DNA of 64,000 nt from Rhodospirillaceae bacterium (lineage in GTDB: Bacteria; Pseudomonadota; Alphaproteobacteria; Rhodospirillales; Rhodospirillaceae), in assembly GCA_947476695.1 (NCBI GenBank), contig CANJRD010000001.1, positions 62,001 to 126,000 on the forward strand, given 5' to 3'. The notes beneath the pieces were generated by a model that saw only the letters and a list, made by a program, of their open reading frames with translations, ran no database searches and was not told the origin of the DNA. This document shows, in pieces, positions 43,064 through 51,301 of the stretch; position 1 is the stretch's first letter, and each line of letters begins with the position of its first letter. Made by a program: the position numbers and the translations under genes.

Positions 43064-43980
43064 CAGCGTGTGTTCCCCTGGGGCATCGGCGCGTTATCGG
43101 TGGACTTGTTGTTCGGCGCGAGCAGTGCACGCACGCGGGCCGGCGGCGCGGCGCCCGCACCGGGCGCACCCTTCGCTTCCGCAGCGCTGCCGTACAAGCG
43201 GCTGACGCCGCCTTTCACATTCACGACCGCATAGCCGCCGTTCAGCTGGTTCTTGTCGCGGGTCATCTTCACACCGCCCTCGACCGTGGCCATGCCGGTA
43301 TCGAGGTTGTAGTCGGCGCGATCGCCGCGCACGATTTCGGTCTTGGTCGTCAGCACGACATTGCCCGCGCCTTGCAGGAAAATCAGGTCGCGACCCTTGG
43401 CCGCGCCCTTCTTGTCGCCTGCGTCGCGGAAGAAGGCCGTGAGCCTGTCGGCGCGAATGCGGCGGCCTGCGTTTCCAGGCGTGGTGTCGACGGCCACGGC
43501 ATCGCCCTCGGCCACCGCTACATTCTGATCGGACCAGTACTGCAGCGTCTTGTGCGCCGTCACGTTGCCGTCGCCGGTGACAAGATTGACCTGCTCGCCC
43601 TGCATCACCAGCACCTTGCGGTCGAAGTCGTAAACGGCAGCATCCCCGGTCGCCGTTTCATTCTTCGATTTCACGATGACGTGCCCCACCGCATCAACGC
43701 GGTAGACCTCGCTTCCGCTCTCTTCGCCCGTGGAGCCTGGCTTCTCGCGATAGTGCGCGACAAGCTGGTCGGCGGTGACTTCCGTCTCGTCCTGAACGGC
43801 CTTGGCGTCACCGCGCGCCACAAACTGCTTTTCGGTCTGGCGCCATTCCAGGCCTTCCTTGGCGGTGACGGTGATGGGCTTGTCGGAGTCCTTCGAGGAG
43901 AAGGACAACGACTGCGCGGCTGCCAGCTGCGGCAGAACCAGTACCGCGCCCAAAGATACGGCGGCGATCCGGAGCATCAT
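43063..43980 (-). CDS. lptA: LPS transport periplasmic bridge protein LptA
   Basis: A 305-residue secreted protein with a signal peptide 'MMLRIAAVSLGAVLVLPQLAAAQ' and the OstA/LptA beta-jellyroll repeats: 'PITVTAKEGLEWRQTEKQFV', 'GHVIVKSKNETATGDAAVYD', 'MQGEQVNLVTGDGNVTAHKT' and 'VVLTTKTEIVRGDRADYNLD'. LptA oligomers form the bridge that carries LPS through the periplasm. It is longer than the E. coli protein (185), with a Pro/Ala-rich tail, as is common in alphaproteobacteria. Overlaps lptC by four bases. Confidence 0.92.
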   Translation of the reverse strand: MMLRIAAVSLGAVLVLPQLAAAQSLSFSSKDSDKPITVTAKEGLEWRQTEKQFVARGDAKAVQDETEVTADQLVAHYREKPGSTGEESGSEVYRVDAVGHVIVKSKNETATGDAAVYDFDRKVLVMQGEQVNLVTGDGNVTAHKTLQYWSDQNVAVAEGDAVAVDTTPGNAGRRIRADRLTAFFRDAGDKKGAAKGRDLIFLQGAGNVVLTTKTEIVRGDRADYNLDTGMATVEGGVKMTRDKNQLNGGYAVVNVKGGVSRLYGSAAEAKGAPGAGAAPPARVRALLAPNNKSTDNAPMPQGNTR

Positions 43981-44705
43981 GGTTTTGCCTCTCCCTTGGA
44001 GTCAGGGGCTTTCGTCTTGCTTTGCAGAACCAGGGTCGCCGGCCCGGTGAAGGTCAGCGTCTTCTCGTTCTTGCGCGCGGTGAAGCCCGCGGCTTCGATA
44101 GTGCCGAACGAACCCTTCGCGGTGACGGCGGCGGTGCCGGTCGCCAAGCTTTCCTTCAGGTGCACCTGCGCCTGCGAGGTGTGCATCTCGGTGCCGTCGT
44201 CCTGAATCAGATCGACCTGACCGCCGAGTTCGAGGATTTCCTGTTTGCGGTCGTAGACGCCGCTGGTGGCGTTGACGTTGACGATCTTGCCCTGATCGGT
44301 CTTCAGTTCGGCGTGCGGCTCCGTTAGGTCGATCAGCTTGGTACCGTTCGCGTCCGCCTCGGGACGTTCGTGGACCGTGGCTGCGGTGACTTGATAGGCC
44401 TGGCCTTTATCGTCGGTGCCGAAATAGCGCGCGTTGCGCATGCTTAATGTGTCGCTGGCGATCTCACCCACCGTCTTCAGACCAATCTTGAAGCGGTCTG
44501 ATTGAGAGCGGATTTGCGGAAGCACCAGCACGAGCAGCAGGATCAAGCCGGCGGTGACCGGCAGCGCGATCTTCAGGCGCGCGACGAAGCGGCTATAGCG
44601 CGCGACCGAGCCGCCCACATCGGTGTTCTCGCGCGGCTGCCAGACGATATCGCTGTGAACGCGCGGCGTTTCAGATACGGAAGGACGATCGCCGTCGGCG
44701 CTCAT
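43977..44705 (-). CDS. lptC: LPS export protein LptC
   Basis: A 242-residue bitopic inner-membrane protein with one helix at residues about 45-63 ('ALPVTAGLILLLVLVLP') and a periplasmic jellyroll ('NVNATSGVYDRKQEILELGG', 'LATGTAAVTAKGSFGTIEAA'). It takes LPS from LptBFG and passes it to LptA. The helix is preceded by an unusually long cytoplasmic tail of about 44 residues. It overlaps kdsD by four bases at its start and lptA at its end. Confidence 0.9.
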   Translation of the reverse strand: MSADGDRPSVSETPRVHSDIVWQPRENTDVGGSVARYSRFVARLKIALPVTAGLILLLVLVLPQIRSQSDRFKIGLKTVGEIASDTLSMRNARYFGTDDKGQAYQVTAATVHERPEADANGTKLIDLTEPHAELKTDQGKIVNVNATSGVYDRKQEILELGGQVDLIQDDGTEMHTSQAQVHLKESLATGTAAVTAKGSFGTIEAAGFTARKNEKTLTFTGPATLVLQSKTKAPDSKGEAKP

Positions 44706-45703
44706 ACCGCACCGGAGCGGAGAATATCGTGCATACGCAGGATGCCGACGGCGGCACCGTCCTCAACCACGAAGGCCGATGTGATCTTCGCTTCGTTCAT
44801 ACGACGCAGCGCTTCGGCCGCGAGCATCGAACGGGTGATCGTCTTGGGCTTAGCGGTCATCACGTCAGCAGCATTCATGGCGAAAAGGTCGCCCTGACCG
44901 ATGTGGCGGCGCAAGTCGCCGTCCGTGACAATTCCGACAAGCTGTCCGCCATCGACCACGCCCGCGACGCCGAACGTCTTGCGGGTCATGACCAGCACGA
45001 CTTCGGACATCTTGGTATCGCGCGCGACCAGCGGCAGTTCGTCGCCCTTGTGCATCAGGTCGTCGACCTTGAAGAGCTGACGGCCGAGCTTGCCGCCAGG
45101 ATGGAAGACCTTGAATTCATCGGCGGTAAAGCCGCGCCGTTCCAGCAACGCCACGGCGATCGCGTCGCCGAGCGCCAGCGTCATCGTCGTCGACGTGGTC
45201 GGCGCGAGTCCGAGTGGGCAGGCTTCCGGCACCGGCGGCAACAGCAGGATCACATCCGCGCCCTGCCCCAGGCTGGAGTCCGCGCGGCTCGTGATGGCGA
45301 TCAGCGAGATGCCGAAGCGCCGTGTGTAGGCGATCAGGTCGCGCAGCTCAGCCGCCTCGCCGGAGTTGGAGATCGCGAGCACTGCATCGCCGGGCGCGAT
45401 CATGCCCATGTCGCCATGGCTGGCCTCGCCCGCGTGGACGAAGAATGCCGGCGTGCCGGTGGACGCAAGCGTGGCGGCGATCTTGCGGCCCACGTGCCCG
45501 CTTTTGCCGACGCCTGAAACGATCACGCGCCCGCTGATTCCGGCGAAGATGTCGAGGCAGGCGATGAACGGCGCACCCAGATTGACGCTGAGCGCGGCCA
45601 TGCCGGCTTGGGCCAGTTCAAGGACCTTCTTCGCGGACGCCAGATCCGTGGCCGGATCTTGGCGTGCCTGAGAGGCCTGCGGCGTGGGAGACGGCTGAGC
45701 CAT
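44702..45703 (-). CDS. kdsD: Arabinose-5-phosphate isomerase (KpsF/GutQ/KdsD family)
   Basis: A 333-residue cytoplasmic enzyme that interconverts ribulose-5-phosphate and arabinose-5-phosphate, the first step of KDO synthesis. The SIS domain has 'GRVIVSGVGKSGHVGRKIAA', 'VHAGEASHGDMGMI' and 'LAISNSGEAAEL', with the active-site region 'LAPTTSTTMTLALGDAIAVA'. Two CBS domains follow (residues about 205-330). First gene of the block kdsD-lptC-lptA-lptB-rpoN, with a 214-base gap to rnd that likely holds its promoter. Confidence 0.95.
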   Translation of the reverse strand: MAQPSPTPQASQARQDPATDLASAKKVLELAQAGMAALSVNLGAPFIACLDIFAGISGRVIVSGVGKSGHVGRKIAATLASTGTPAFFVHAGEASHGDMGMIAPGDAVLAISNSGEAAELRDLIAYTRRFGISLIAITSRADSSLGQGADVILLLPPVPEACPLGLAPTTSTTMTLALGDAIAVALLERRGFTADEFKVFHPGGKLGRQLFKVDDLMHKGDELPLVARDTKMSEVVLVMTRKTFGVAGVVDGGQLVGIVTDGDLRRHIGQGDLFAMNAADVMTAKPKTITRSMLAAEALRRMNEAKITSAFVVEDGAAVGILRMHDILRSGAV

Positions 45704-45917
45704 GACGACGGGTTAACGCTCCAGGGCGCGAAAGAGTGCAATTTCTGGGCCAAAGGCGTTGATTTTGCACGGCAAAAAGCGTGCCAGTATCGCTCGCGGG
45801 CCCGGTAGGGTCAACCGCGCGCGGTCGCCGAAAAGCCAGCGGACACTATGATTTCATCGATTTAACAAAGGGATAAAGCCCCAAAACGTCCAGCTTTGGA
45901 CGCCCCCGCTTTAGACG

Positions 45918-46526
45918 TCAGTGGGCGAAGATATCCTCGTCCGCCCAGCCAGCGACATCCAGTGCCGCCCGATCCGGCAGGAAGCCGAAGCAGGCGTCCG
46001 CCAGGGAGGTGCGGCCTTCGCGGGCCAACAGTGCTTCGAGTTCAGCCTTGAGCCGGTGCAGGTACAGGACATCCGCGGCGGCGTAGTCGACCTGCTCGGG
46101 CGAGAGCTTCACCGCCGCCCAATCGGAACTTTGCTGCTGCTTCGAGATCTCGACGCCCAGCATTTCCTTACACAGGTCTTTGAGGCCGTGTTTATCGGTG
46201 TTCGTGCGCACCAGGCGCGACGCGGTGCGCGTGCACCACACCGGCGTGCAGCGCACGTTCAGGTGCTTCTGCATCATCGCCAGATCGAAGCGAGCGAAGT
46301 GGAAGATCTTCAGCAGCGCCGGATCGGCCATCAGCGCCGTCAGATGCGGCGCGGGCTGGCCGGGGACGATCTGCACCAGGTGCGCATGGCCGTCGCCGCC
46401 CGACAACTGCACGACGCAGAGCCGGTCGCGATCGAGGCGCAAACCCATGGTTTCGGTGTCGACCGCCACGCTGCCTTGGAAGGAAACGTTGGCGGGCAGG
46501 TCCCCGCGGTAGACGTGGTTCGTCAC
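45918..46526 (-). CDS. rnd: Ribonuclease D-like 3'-5' exonuclease
   Basis: A 202-residue DEDD-family exonuclease. Exo I is 'VAVDTETMGLRLDRDRLCVV', Exo II 'KIFHFARFDLAMM' and Exo III 'VDYAAADVLYLHRLKAEL'. No HRDC domains follow, so it is the short single-domain form usual in alphaproteobacteria, where the E. coli enzyme has about 375 residues. It trims 3' ends of tRNA or other structured RNA. Starts with GTG at 46526. Same direction as kdsD but separated by 214 bases in which I see no gene. Confidence 0.9.
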   Translation of the reverse strand: MTNHVYRGDLPANVSFQGSVAVDTETMGLRLDRDRLCVVQLSGGDGHAHLVQIVPGQPAPHLTALMADPALLKIFHFARFDLAMMQKHLNVRCTPVWCTRTASRLVRTNTDKHGLKDLCKEMLGVEISKQQQSSDWAAVKLSPEQVDYAAADVLYLHRLKAELEALLAREGRTSLADACFGFLPDRAALDVAGWADEDIFAH

Positions 46527-46688
46527 GTTAAGTCGTCCGACTGAAAAAGGCGCAAAGGCCCGGAAGGTCTATACCACGGCAGTTTATGTGCAAACTGGTT
46601 ATTAGCGGGTTGAGGCGCCGTTGCGCTATCCTGAGGCCCGGCCGCGTGATGAACCCTTGCCGCGCAGGCGCACTCGAAGGAGCTGTCG

Positions 46689-47024
46689 ATGCCCGAGCTC
46701 AAGTCCAACAAGCCAACCCACACCGTCGACTTCGTCGCCACGCAAGACGGGCGACACGTCAGCTTCATGGGCAATCCCGTCATCGACAATCTGATGCACA
46801 CGGTGATCGCACTGGGCACCGAACTTTGGGCGGTGAAGCGGCGCAGCAAGATCGTCGAGGCGCTGCTCGCGGCGAAAAAGCCGGTGACGCCCGAAGCCAT
46901 CGAGACTTATGTGCCGACGCCCGAGCAGGACAAGGCCTGGACCGCCGAGCGTGACGCGATGATCAAAGCGACCTACGGCTCGTTCGCGGTTGCCGCCGCC
47001 GACGCCACAACCGCTTCACGCTAA
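46689..47024 (+). CDS. Small protein of unknown function upstream of a methyltransferase
   Basis: A 111-residue soluble protein: an N-terminal beta stretch 'THTVDFVATQDGRHVSFMGN', a helix 'VIDNLMHTVIALGTELWAVK' and a lysine/proline-rich end. An ideal AAGGAG site precedes the ATG. The gene ends 12 bases before the methyltransferase, so they form an operon, and it may be an accessory subunit. Not recognised as a family. Confidence 0.65.
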   Translation: MPELKSNKPTHTVDFVATQDGRHVSFMGNPVIDNLMHTVIALGTELWAVKRRSKIVEALLAAKKPVTPEAIETYVPTPEQDKAWTAERDAMIKATYGSFAVAAADATTASR

Positions 47025-47036
47025 GGGAGGCGCACC

Positions 47037-48209
47037 ATGTTCAATCGTCGCAATATCTTCGAGATCGCGTCGGCCATCGCCGGTCTCGCCGTCGCTGGCG
47101 GAAGCAAGACTGCCGAAGCCAAATCCGGGCTGCTGCCGATCGACATCACCCCGCGCGGTGAAGTCGGACATCTGAAGCGCCTTCCGACGGTCGACCTCGA
47201 GAGCAAGCACGACTTCCTGACCGGCATGATGCAGTTCATCAACAGCGACGTCAGTAAGGCGTCGCGCGAGCGCATGAACAAGCTCGCCAAGGTCGCGGGT
47301 TACGAAGCCAATCAAGATGTGCCGATCGAAGCCGCACACAAGATTTTCGGCGAAGACCCGGTGGTCAACACGCGCCTGCGCATGTGGAGCAGCGTGCACA
47401 ATCACGAGCATTATCTGCTCGACGAAGCGTTCCATGCCGATGGCGACGCTTATCTCGCGGAAATGGAAGCGGCGGAGAAAGTCGGCCCCGGATCGATCAA
47501 GCTCGATCCGTCGCTGAAAATCCCCGAATACTGCCGCTACGAAATCCATCAGCAGCCGGGCGGCTATTGCGGCAATCCCTTCGCGGGCCACATCTATCAC
47601 TACGCGACGAACCAGTTCTATCGCGGCGCCAACGATCAGGATGAGCGTCACCTGGGCTACGCCAAGGATTGCCCGTCGCCAGCCGACGGCAAGGTGTTAC
47701 GCATCCTCGATCTGGGCTGCGGCATCGGTCAGCTCGCGACCTCGATGAAGAACCGCTTCCCGAATGCCGAAGTGCATGCGATCGACGTCGCCGCGCCGAT
47801 GATCCGTTACGGCCACATGCGCGCGGTCGACATGGGCAGCGAGATCCACTTCAAACAGGCGCTGGCCGAGAACACCGGCTATCCGGACGGCCACTTCGAC
47901 ATCGTGATCTCCTACATCCTGTTCCACGAGGTCACGAAGGAGGCCGCGCCCAAAATCATCTCGGAAGTCGGGCGCATCCTGCGCCCGGGCGGCGTTTTCT
48001 ATCCGATGGATTTCAACCACGTCCCGGCACCCCAGCCGAGCCGCATCTACAACACCTGGCTCGACCACCGCTGGAACAGCGAACCGTGGCGCCTGCAGTG
48101 GGTCGGGGTGGATGTCGATGCGGCAATGCGGCAAGCCGGACTCGTCCCCGACAACAAGAGCACCGCCGGTCAAACTTTCGGGAAGATCACGGGGACGAAG
48201 TCCGCATAA
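47037..48209 (+). CDS. SAM-dependent methyltransferase with Tat-like leader
   Basis: A 390-residue protein. The C-terminal half is a class I methyltransferase: motif I 'LRILDLGCGIGQLATSMKNR' near residue 223, 'VHAIDVAAPMI', 'FDIVISYILFHEVTKEAAPK' and 'ILRPGGVFYPMDFN'. The N-terminal 200 residues are family-specific, with 'GGYCGNPFAGHIYHYATNQF'. The first 30 residues ('MFNRRNIFEIASAIAGLAVA' followed by Gly/Ser/Ala) look like a twin-arginine leader with a hydrophobic core. An enzyme needing SAM is not expected outside the cytoplasm, so the leader may be a vestige or anchor. An AGGGAGG site precedes the ATG. Substrate unknown. Confidence 0.82.
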   Translation: MFNRRNIFEIASAIAGLAVAGGSKTAEAKSGLLPIDITPRGEVGHLKRLPTVDLESKHDFLTGMMQFINSDVSKASRERMNKLAKVAGYEANQDVPIEAAHKIFGEDPVVNTRLRMWSSVHNHEHYLLDEAFHADGDAYLAEMEAAEKVGPGSIKLDPSLKIPEYCRYEIHQQPGGYCGNPFAGHIYHYATNQFYRGANDQDERHLGYAKDCPSPADGKVLRILDLGCGIGQLATSMKNRFPNAEVHAIDVAAPMIRYGHMRAVDMGSEIHFKQALAENTGYPDGHFDIVISYILFHEVTKEAAPKIISEVGRILRPGGVFYPMDFNHVPAPQPSRIYNTWLDHRWNSEPWRLQWVGVDVDAAMRQAGLVPDNKSTAGQTFGKITGTKSA

Positions 48210-48448
48210 AGCCCAGTTCGAGGGGGTTTTTGCGGCTTATTGGCCGAAAATACCGCGTTTTACGGGGTTATACCGGGGGCGGAGCACTGCGCAGCCAGGA
48301 TTTCGGGGTGAAATTTGCCCTTTAGCGATTGCCCATATCCGGCGAAGGACCTAGGCTGCGCCAGCTTCGATGCGGGCTTTGCGCACTCGTCTTTGCGACA
48401 ACCGACCCGCCCACCTAGGGCGTCATAATTCTATCTAAGGAAATCTAC
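48210..48448 (+). promoter_or_regulatory. 239-base leader region of cspA
   Basis: No gene is visible. Cold-shock genes often carry a long structured 5' leader; this region, between the methyltransferase and cspA, is of that size. 'TCATAATTC' at about 48422 could be a -10 element, leaving only a short leader, so the promoter is not settled. A strong AAGGAAA ribosome site stands at 48437-48443. Confidence 0.35.
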
Positions 48449-48652
48449 ATGCCGAACGGCACTGTCAAATGGTTCAACGGCACCAAGGGCTACGGCTTCA
48501 TTCAGCCGGAGAGCGGCGGTAGCGATGTTTTCGTGCACATCACCGCAGTCGAACGCTCTGGCCTGGGCACCCTCAATGAAGGTCAAAAGATCAGCTATGA
48601 GGTCGCCACGGAGCGCGGGAAGACCTCTGCCGTTAATCTGAAGGCTCTCTAA
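48449..48652 (+). CDS. cspA: Cold-shock domain protein, CspA family
   Basis: A 67-residue single OB-fold protein that binds single-stranded RNA and DNA. RNP1 is 'KGYGFIQP' and RNP2 'VFVHI', preceded by the standard start 'NGTVKWFNGTKGYGF'. It acts as an RNA chaperone, in the cold or in growth resumption. The ribosome site AAGGAAA is strong. A perfect-stem hairpin follows 16 bases after the stop. Confidence 0.96.
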   Translation: MPNGTVKWFNGTKGYGFIQPESGGSDVFVHITAVERSGLGTLNEGQKISYEVATERGKTSAVNLKAL

Positions 48653-48667
48653 GACACCGCTTTCGCG

Positions 48668-48712
48668 CCGGTTCCGATGGCGCGCCGCCTTCGCGGCGAA
48701 CCTCGGAACCGG
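48668..48712 (+). terminator. Hairpin after cspA
   Basis: Two perfect 10-base arms, CCGGTTCCGA at 48668-48677 and TCGGAACCGG at 48703-48712, enclose a second small stem CGCCG/CGGCG. The following bases are not a T-run, so it may be a weak or Rho-assisted terminator or a 3' stabilising stem rather than a textbook intrinsic terminator. The rest of 48653-49010 holds no gene I can support. Confidence 0.6.
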
Positions 48713-49010
48713 TGTGTACGACACTTTCGCTCGTGAACCAGGGCGTCGTCATCGACGTTTCCCCACAGGCTGCGTTTTGCCAGCCCCTCACGACACGACC
48801 GATCGCCGAAAATTGAGACAGGCTAACGCCACACGCCGATGACGTTCATCGGCGAGCAGTCGAGACGTCACCGGACGTTCTCAACTAATGGGCGTTCCAA
48901 GGTCCAGCCTGGTCGATACGCCCACAAGAACGTCCCGCGCGACATCCCGGATGTCTACGAGCGCCGTGTCATCCGGCATTTCGCGATACCGCGACAAGGA
49001 GCGCGCCCAT

Positions 49011-49286
49011 ATGGCTTACAACGGTCCCAAACCAACCTCCCGCCAGCAAGCCGATGCACGGCTTTCGAAGAGCGAGAAGCATGACGCGCAGTTCTTCGTC
49101 GAGCGCAAGGCGCGCGAAGCCGCGAACATCGCCAAGACCATGGAACTGCGCAAGCTTCGCCTTGCAAAGGAAACCCGCGAGCGTGAAGCCGCGGCTGCGG
49201 CCGCCGCCGCCGCTCCCCCGAAAACGAAGCGGAAGAGCGTCCGTGCGGCGCCGAAGCCGGATACCGGTTCAAACGAAGGGGCGTAG
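49011..49286 (+). CDS. Small basic, alanine-rich protein of unknown function
   Basis: A 91-residue protein starting at an ATG with a good AAGGAG site 9 bases upstream. It has a charged helix ('SKSEKHDAQFFVERKAREAA' then 'KTMELRKLRLAKETRERE'), a run of nine alanines and a Lys/Pro-rich tail. The long amphipathic helix and basic tail suggest nucleic-acid contact, but no motif proves it. Its 3' end overlaps the convergent HIT gene by 18 bases. Confidence 0.65.
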   Translation: MAYNGPKPTSRQQADARLSKSEKHDAQFFVERKAREAANIAKTMELRKLRLAKETREREAAAAAAAAAPPKTKRKSVRAAPKPDTGSNEGA

Positions 49287-49685
49287 GCGCGCCGCAAGGC
49301 GTTGCAGGTCAGCCATTGGCGTATTGGCGACTTTCTCCGGATAGATCTGGAAGTGGCGATCGCCCTTCCAGCGTGGAAACACCTGCCAGTGCACGTGCGG
49401 CACTTCCTGGTTCGCGCCTTCGCCGTTCGATTGCCAGATGTTCACGCCATCCGGCGTGAAGCACTGCTGAACCGCGCGCGTCATGCGCACCACTGTCACC
49501 ATCAACGGTGCATGCATGTCCGGCGGCAGCCGATCCAAGGTCACGACGTGGACCTTCGGCAGCACCAGCACATGACCGGCGTTTGTCTGCCGCAAGTCGA
49601 GGATCGCGAGCGTGGCATCGTCCTCATGCAGACGACATGACGGCAACTTGCCGGCGACGATGTCGCAGAAGATGCACGCACTCAT
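49269..49685 (-). CDS. HIT family protein (nucleotide hydrolase/transferase)
   Basis: A 138-residue cytoplasmic protein of the histidine triad superfamily. The N-terminal 'CIFCDIVAGKLPS' and 'NAGHVLVLPKVHVVTLDRLP' are typical. The active-site motif is 'QEVPHVHWQVFPRW', H-x-H-x-Q rather than the H-x-H-x-H of Hint proteins; the middle His is the nucleophile, so activity is possible. Such proteins hydrolyse AMP-linked or dinucleotide polyphosphate compounds. Monocistronic. Confidence 0.88.
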   Translation of the reverse strand: MSACIFCDIVAGKLPSCRLHEDDATLAILDLRQTNAGHVLVLPKVHVVTLDRLPPDMHAPLMVTVVRMTRAVQQCFTPDGVNIWQSNGEGANQEVPHVHWQVFPRWKGDRHFQIYPEKVANTPMADLQRLAARLRPFV

Positions 49686-49750
49686 CCGCGCCCCCGCAAT
49701 TCATAAGGCGCCAGTTTGATCGAAATTTACGGTGAAAGAAACGCCGCGCC

Positions 49751-50465
49751 TCAGCCTCGCCCGATCAGGCGGCGCGCCTCGATCTTCACCAGGCGATAGC
49801 ACTCGCAGGCTTCGCGTTCGAGACGCGCATTATCGCAAATCATGACCTTGCCACGGCTTGTGTTGATCACACCCTCGCCGCGCAATTCCTTCAGCGCGGC
49901 GGTTACGCCGGCGCGGCGCACGCCGAGCATGAACGATAGAAACTCGTGGCTTGAGCGTGAGCGCTTCCCCTTCGAGCCGATCCTTGCCTTCGAGCAGCCA
50001 GCGCGCGAGACGTTGGCGAACGCGGTGCTGCGCATTGCAGGCGGCGATGATCGTAACCTGCACGTGCAGGAAATGCGCATAGCGCAGCAAACGCGTGCGC
50101 ATGTCGGGGCTTTTCTCGACAAGCGGCAGGAACGCGGTGGTGGGCATGCGTAAGGCCTGCCCCACCCCCTGCACCATCGCCTCGATCGGCGAGGACTTCA
50201 CGCCCAGCAGGGTCGCCGCGCCCCAGAATCCTTCACGGCCGATCAGCCCGACTTCCGTTGTCGAGCCGTCCTTGAAGGCCTGCACCAGGGAGATCATGCC
50301 GCTGAGAGGGAAGTAGACGTAGCGGATCGTCTTATCTGCGGGGCAAATCCGGTCTGGAGTTTGCATGTCGACGATCTGGGAGAGTTCGCGAATGGCTTTC
50401 TGATCGGCGGATCCCAGCGCGGCCAAGAGCAGATTGCGGCCTAATTGGACCGACGTAACAGACAT
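49751..50465 (-). pseudogene. Crp/Fnr family regulator broken by a one-base frameshift
   Basis: The first frame (50465 to about 49952) gives the cyclic-nucleotide-binding-like domain ('VYFPLSGMISLVQAFKDGST' and 'TEVGLIGREGFWGAATLLG') and the long dimer helix ('QHRVRQRLARWLLEGKDRLE'). A second frame (to 49751) gives the DNA-binding end 'SHEFLSFMLGVRRAGVTAAL' and 'INTSRGKVMICDNARLEREA'. Removing one base near 49951-49952 fuses them into a normal 237-residue protein. The start at 50465 has a GGAGG site. If the shift is real, the first frame reads into 50 unrelated residues and loses the helix-turn-helix. It is 840 bases from a related intact gene at 51302. Confidence 0.82.
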
Positions 50466-50646
50466 GGATCTTTCCTCCATAAGTCGATGGAGAAGAGCAC
50501 CACCGCCGTACAGCACGCTTGCCCCGAATCGGGGTACACCCTTCTTTTTCAGGGGGTTACGCCCATTGAGCGAAGCGATCTGCACGATTTCGTACACACC
50601 CTCCAAAACTCCCCGGGGGCATACCGTCGACAATCTCAGATTTTAT

Positions 50647-50660
50647 GTACGCTTGCGTAC
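50647..50660. promoter_or_regulatory. Perfect palindrome GTACGC-TT-GCGTAC
   Basis: A 14-base perfect dyad in the 250-base gap between the broken Crp/Fnr gene and the small gene at 50719. It is about 180 bases before the regulator ATG and 60 before the small gene. Could be an operator for either; the gap holds no other feature I can name. Confidence 0.35.
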
Positions 50661-50718
50661 CGTCCTAAGCTGAGTGCGCGTGTCAGGCTGACGGTCTTAA
50701 ATCGCCTCTGCGAAACTG

Positions 50719-50910
50719 ATGCCCGACTACGTTCTGATTTTTCTCGACGACGATAAAAAGCCGCTGCGCAGGTCGGTGATTGCCGCAGCTGAAGATCGCG
50801 CCGCACTGGCCGTCGCGCGCATCGCTTTCACCCACAGGCGTGACGGAGTCGATTTCACGCTGTGGCGCGGGCGGCATTGCGTCCATCCGCCGCGCCCGCC
50901 GCTGCCGTGA
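50719..50910 (+). CDS. Small protein of unknown function, tentative
   Basis: A 63-residue product with a beta-alpha start 'YVLIFLDDDKKPLRRSVIAA' and a basic Pro-rich end. No strong ribosome site is visible. The regular hydrophobic pattern in the first 45 residues and good codon use support it weakly; it could be spurious. Confidence 0.4.
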   Translation: MPDYVLIFLDDDKKPLRRSVIAAAEDRAALAVARIAFTHRRDGVDFTLWRGRHCVHPPRPPLP

Positions 50911-50972
50911 ACATCGCTCATCCGGAATTGGACGCTTAAGCCTTGTCATTTCTAAGTTTGGGACAAAGCCTT

Positions 50973-51200
50973 ATGGATGCAGATCAAAAAGATATCGTGA
51001 TGACGTCGATCCGCCTAAAGCCGGATCTGCATCGCGAACTGCGCAAGATCGCGTTCAACTCGCGCCGATCGATGCATTCGCTGCTGATCGAAGGCGCGGA
51101 CGTCGTCGCCGCGAAATACGAGGAGCGTCACGGCGCGCCCATATCGCTCGACAAATCGGCCGCGCCCCTGCCCGCAGAGCCCGTCGCCCAAGATAAGTAG
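50973..51200 (+). CDS. Small ribbon-helix-helix-like protein
   Basis: A 75-residue protein with 'VMTSIRLKPDLHRELRKIAF' followed by 'NSRRSMHSLLIEGADVVAAK': a short beta strand then two helices, the layout of Arc/MetJ/CopG DNA-binding proteins. Such proteins are small repressors or antitoxins. No toxin gene is next to it. ATG 50973 is preferred over an upstream TTG at 50943. It precedes a Crp/Fnr gene by about 100 bases. Confidence 0.6.
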   Translation: MDADQKDIVMTSIRLKPDLHRELRKIAFNSRRSMHSLLIEGADVVAAKYEERHGAPISLDKSAAPLPAEPVAQDK

Positions 51201-51244
51201 GCCTGCTGGAGCAACGCTTTCCCCGCCCGCACATTAGGTAGAGG

Positions 51245-51265
51245 ATCGCATAGAGAGCATGCGAT
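51245..51265. promoter_or_regulatory. Inverted repeat ATCGCAT-N7-ATGCGAT
   Basis: Perfect 7-base arms at 51245-51251 and 51259-51265, 36 bases before the Crp/Fnr ATG at 51302. The place fits an autoregulatory operator; the half-site differs from the FNR and CRP consensus halves. Confidence 0.4.
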
Positions 51266-51301
51266 TTTACAAGCGCGTCTCTCATTGAAAGCAGGCGCGG
51301 C

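Noticed and set aside
49830-50633. An earlier start at 50633 for the broken Crp/Fnr gene
   Set aside because: The added 56 residues are not family-like, whereas ATG 50465 has a strong GGAGG site at the right distance.
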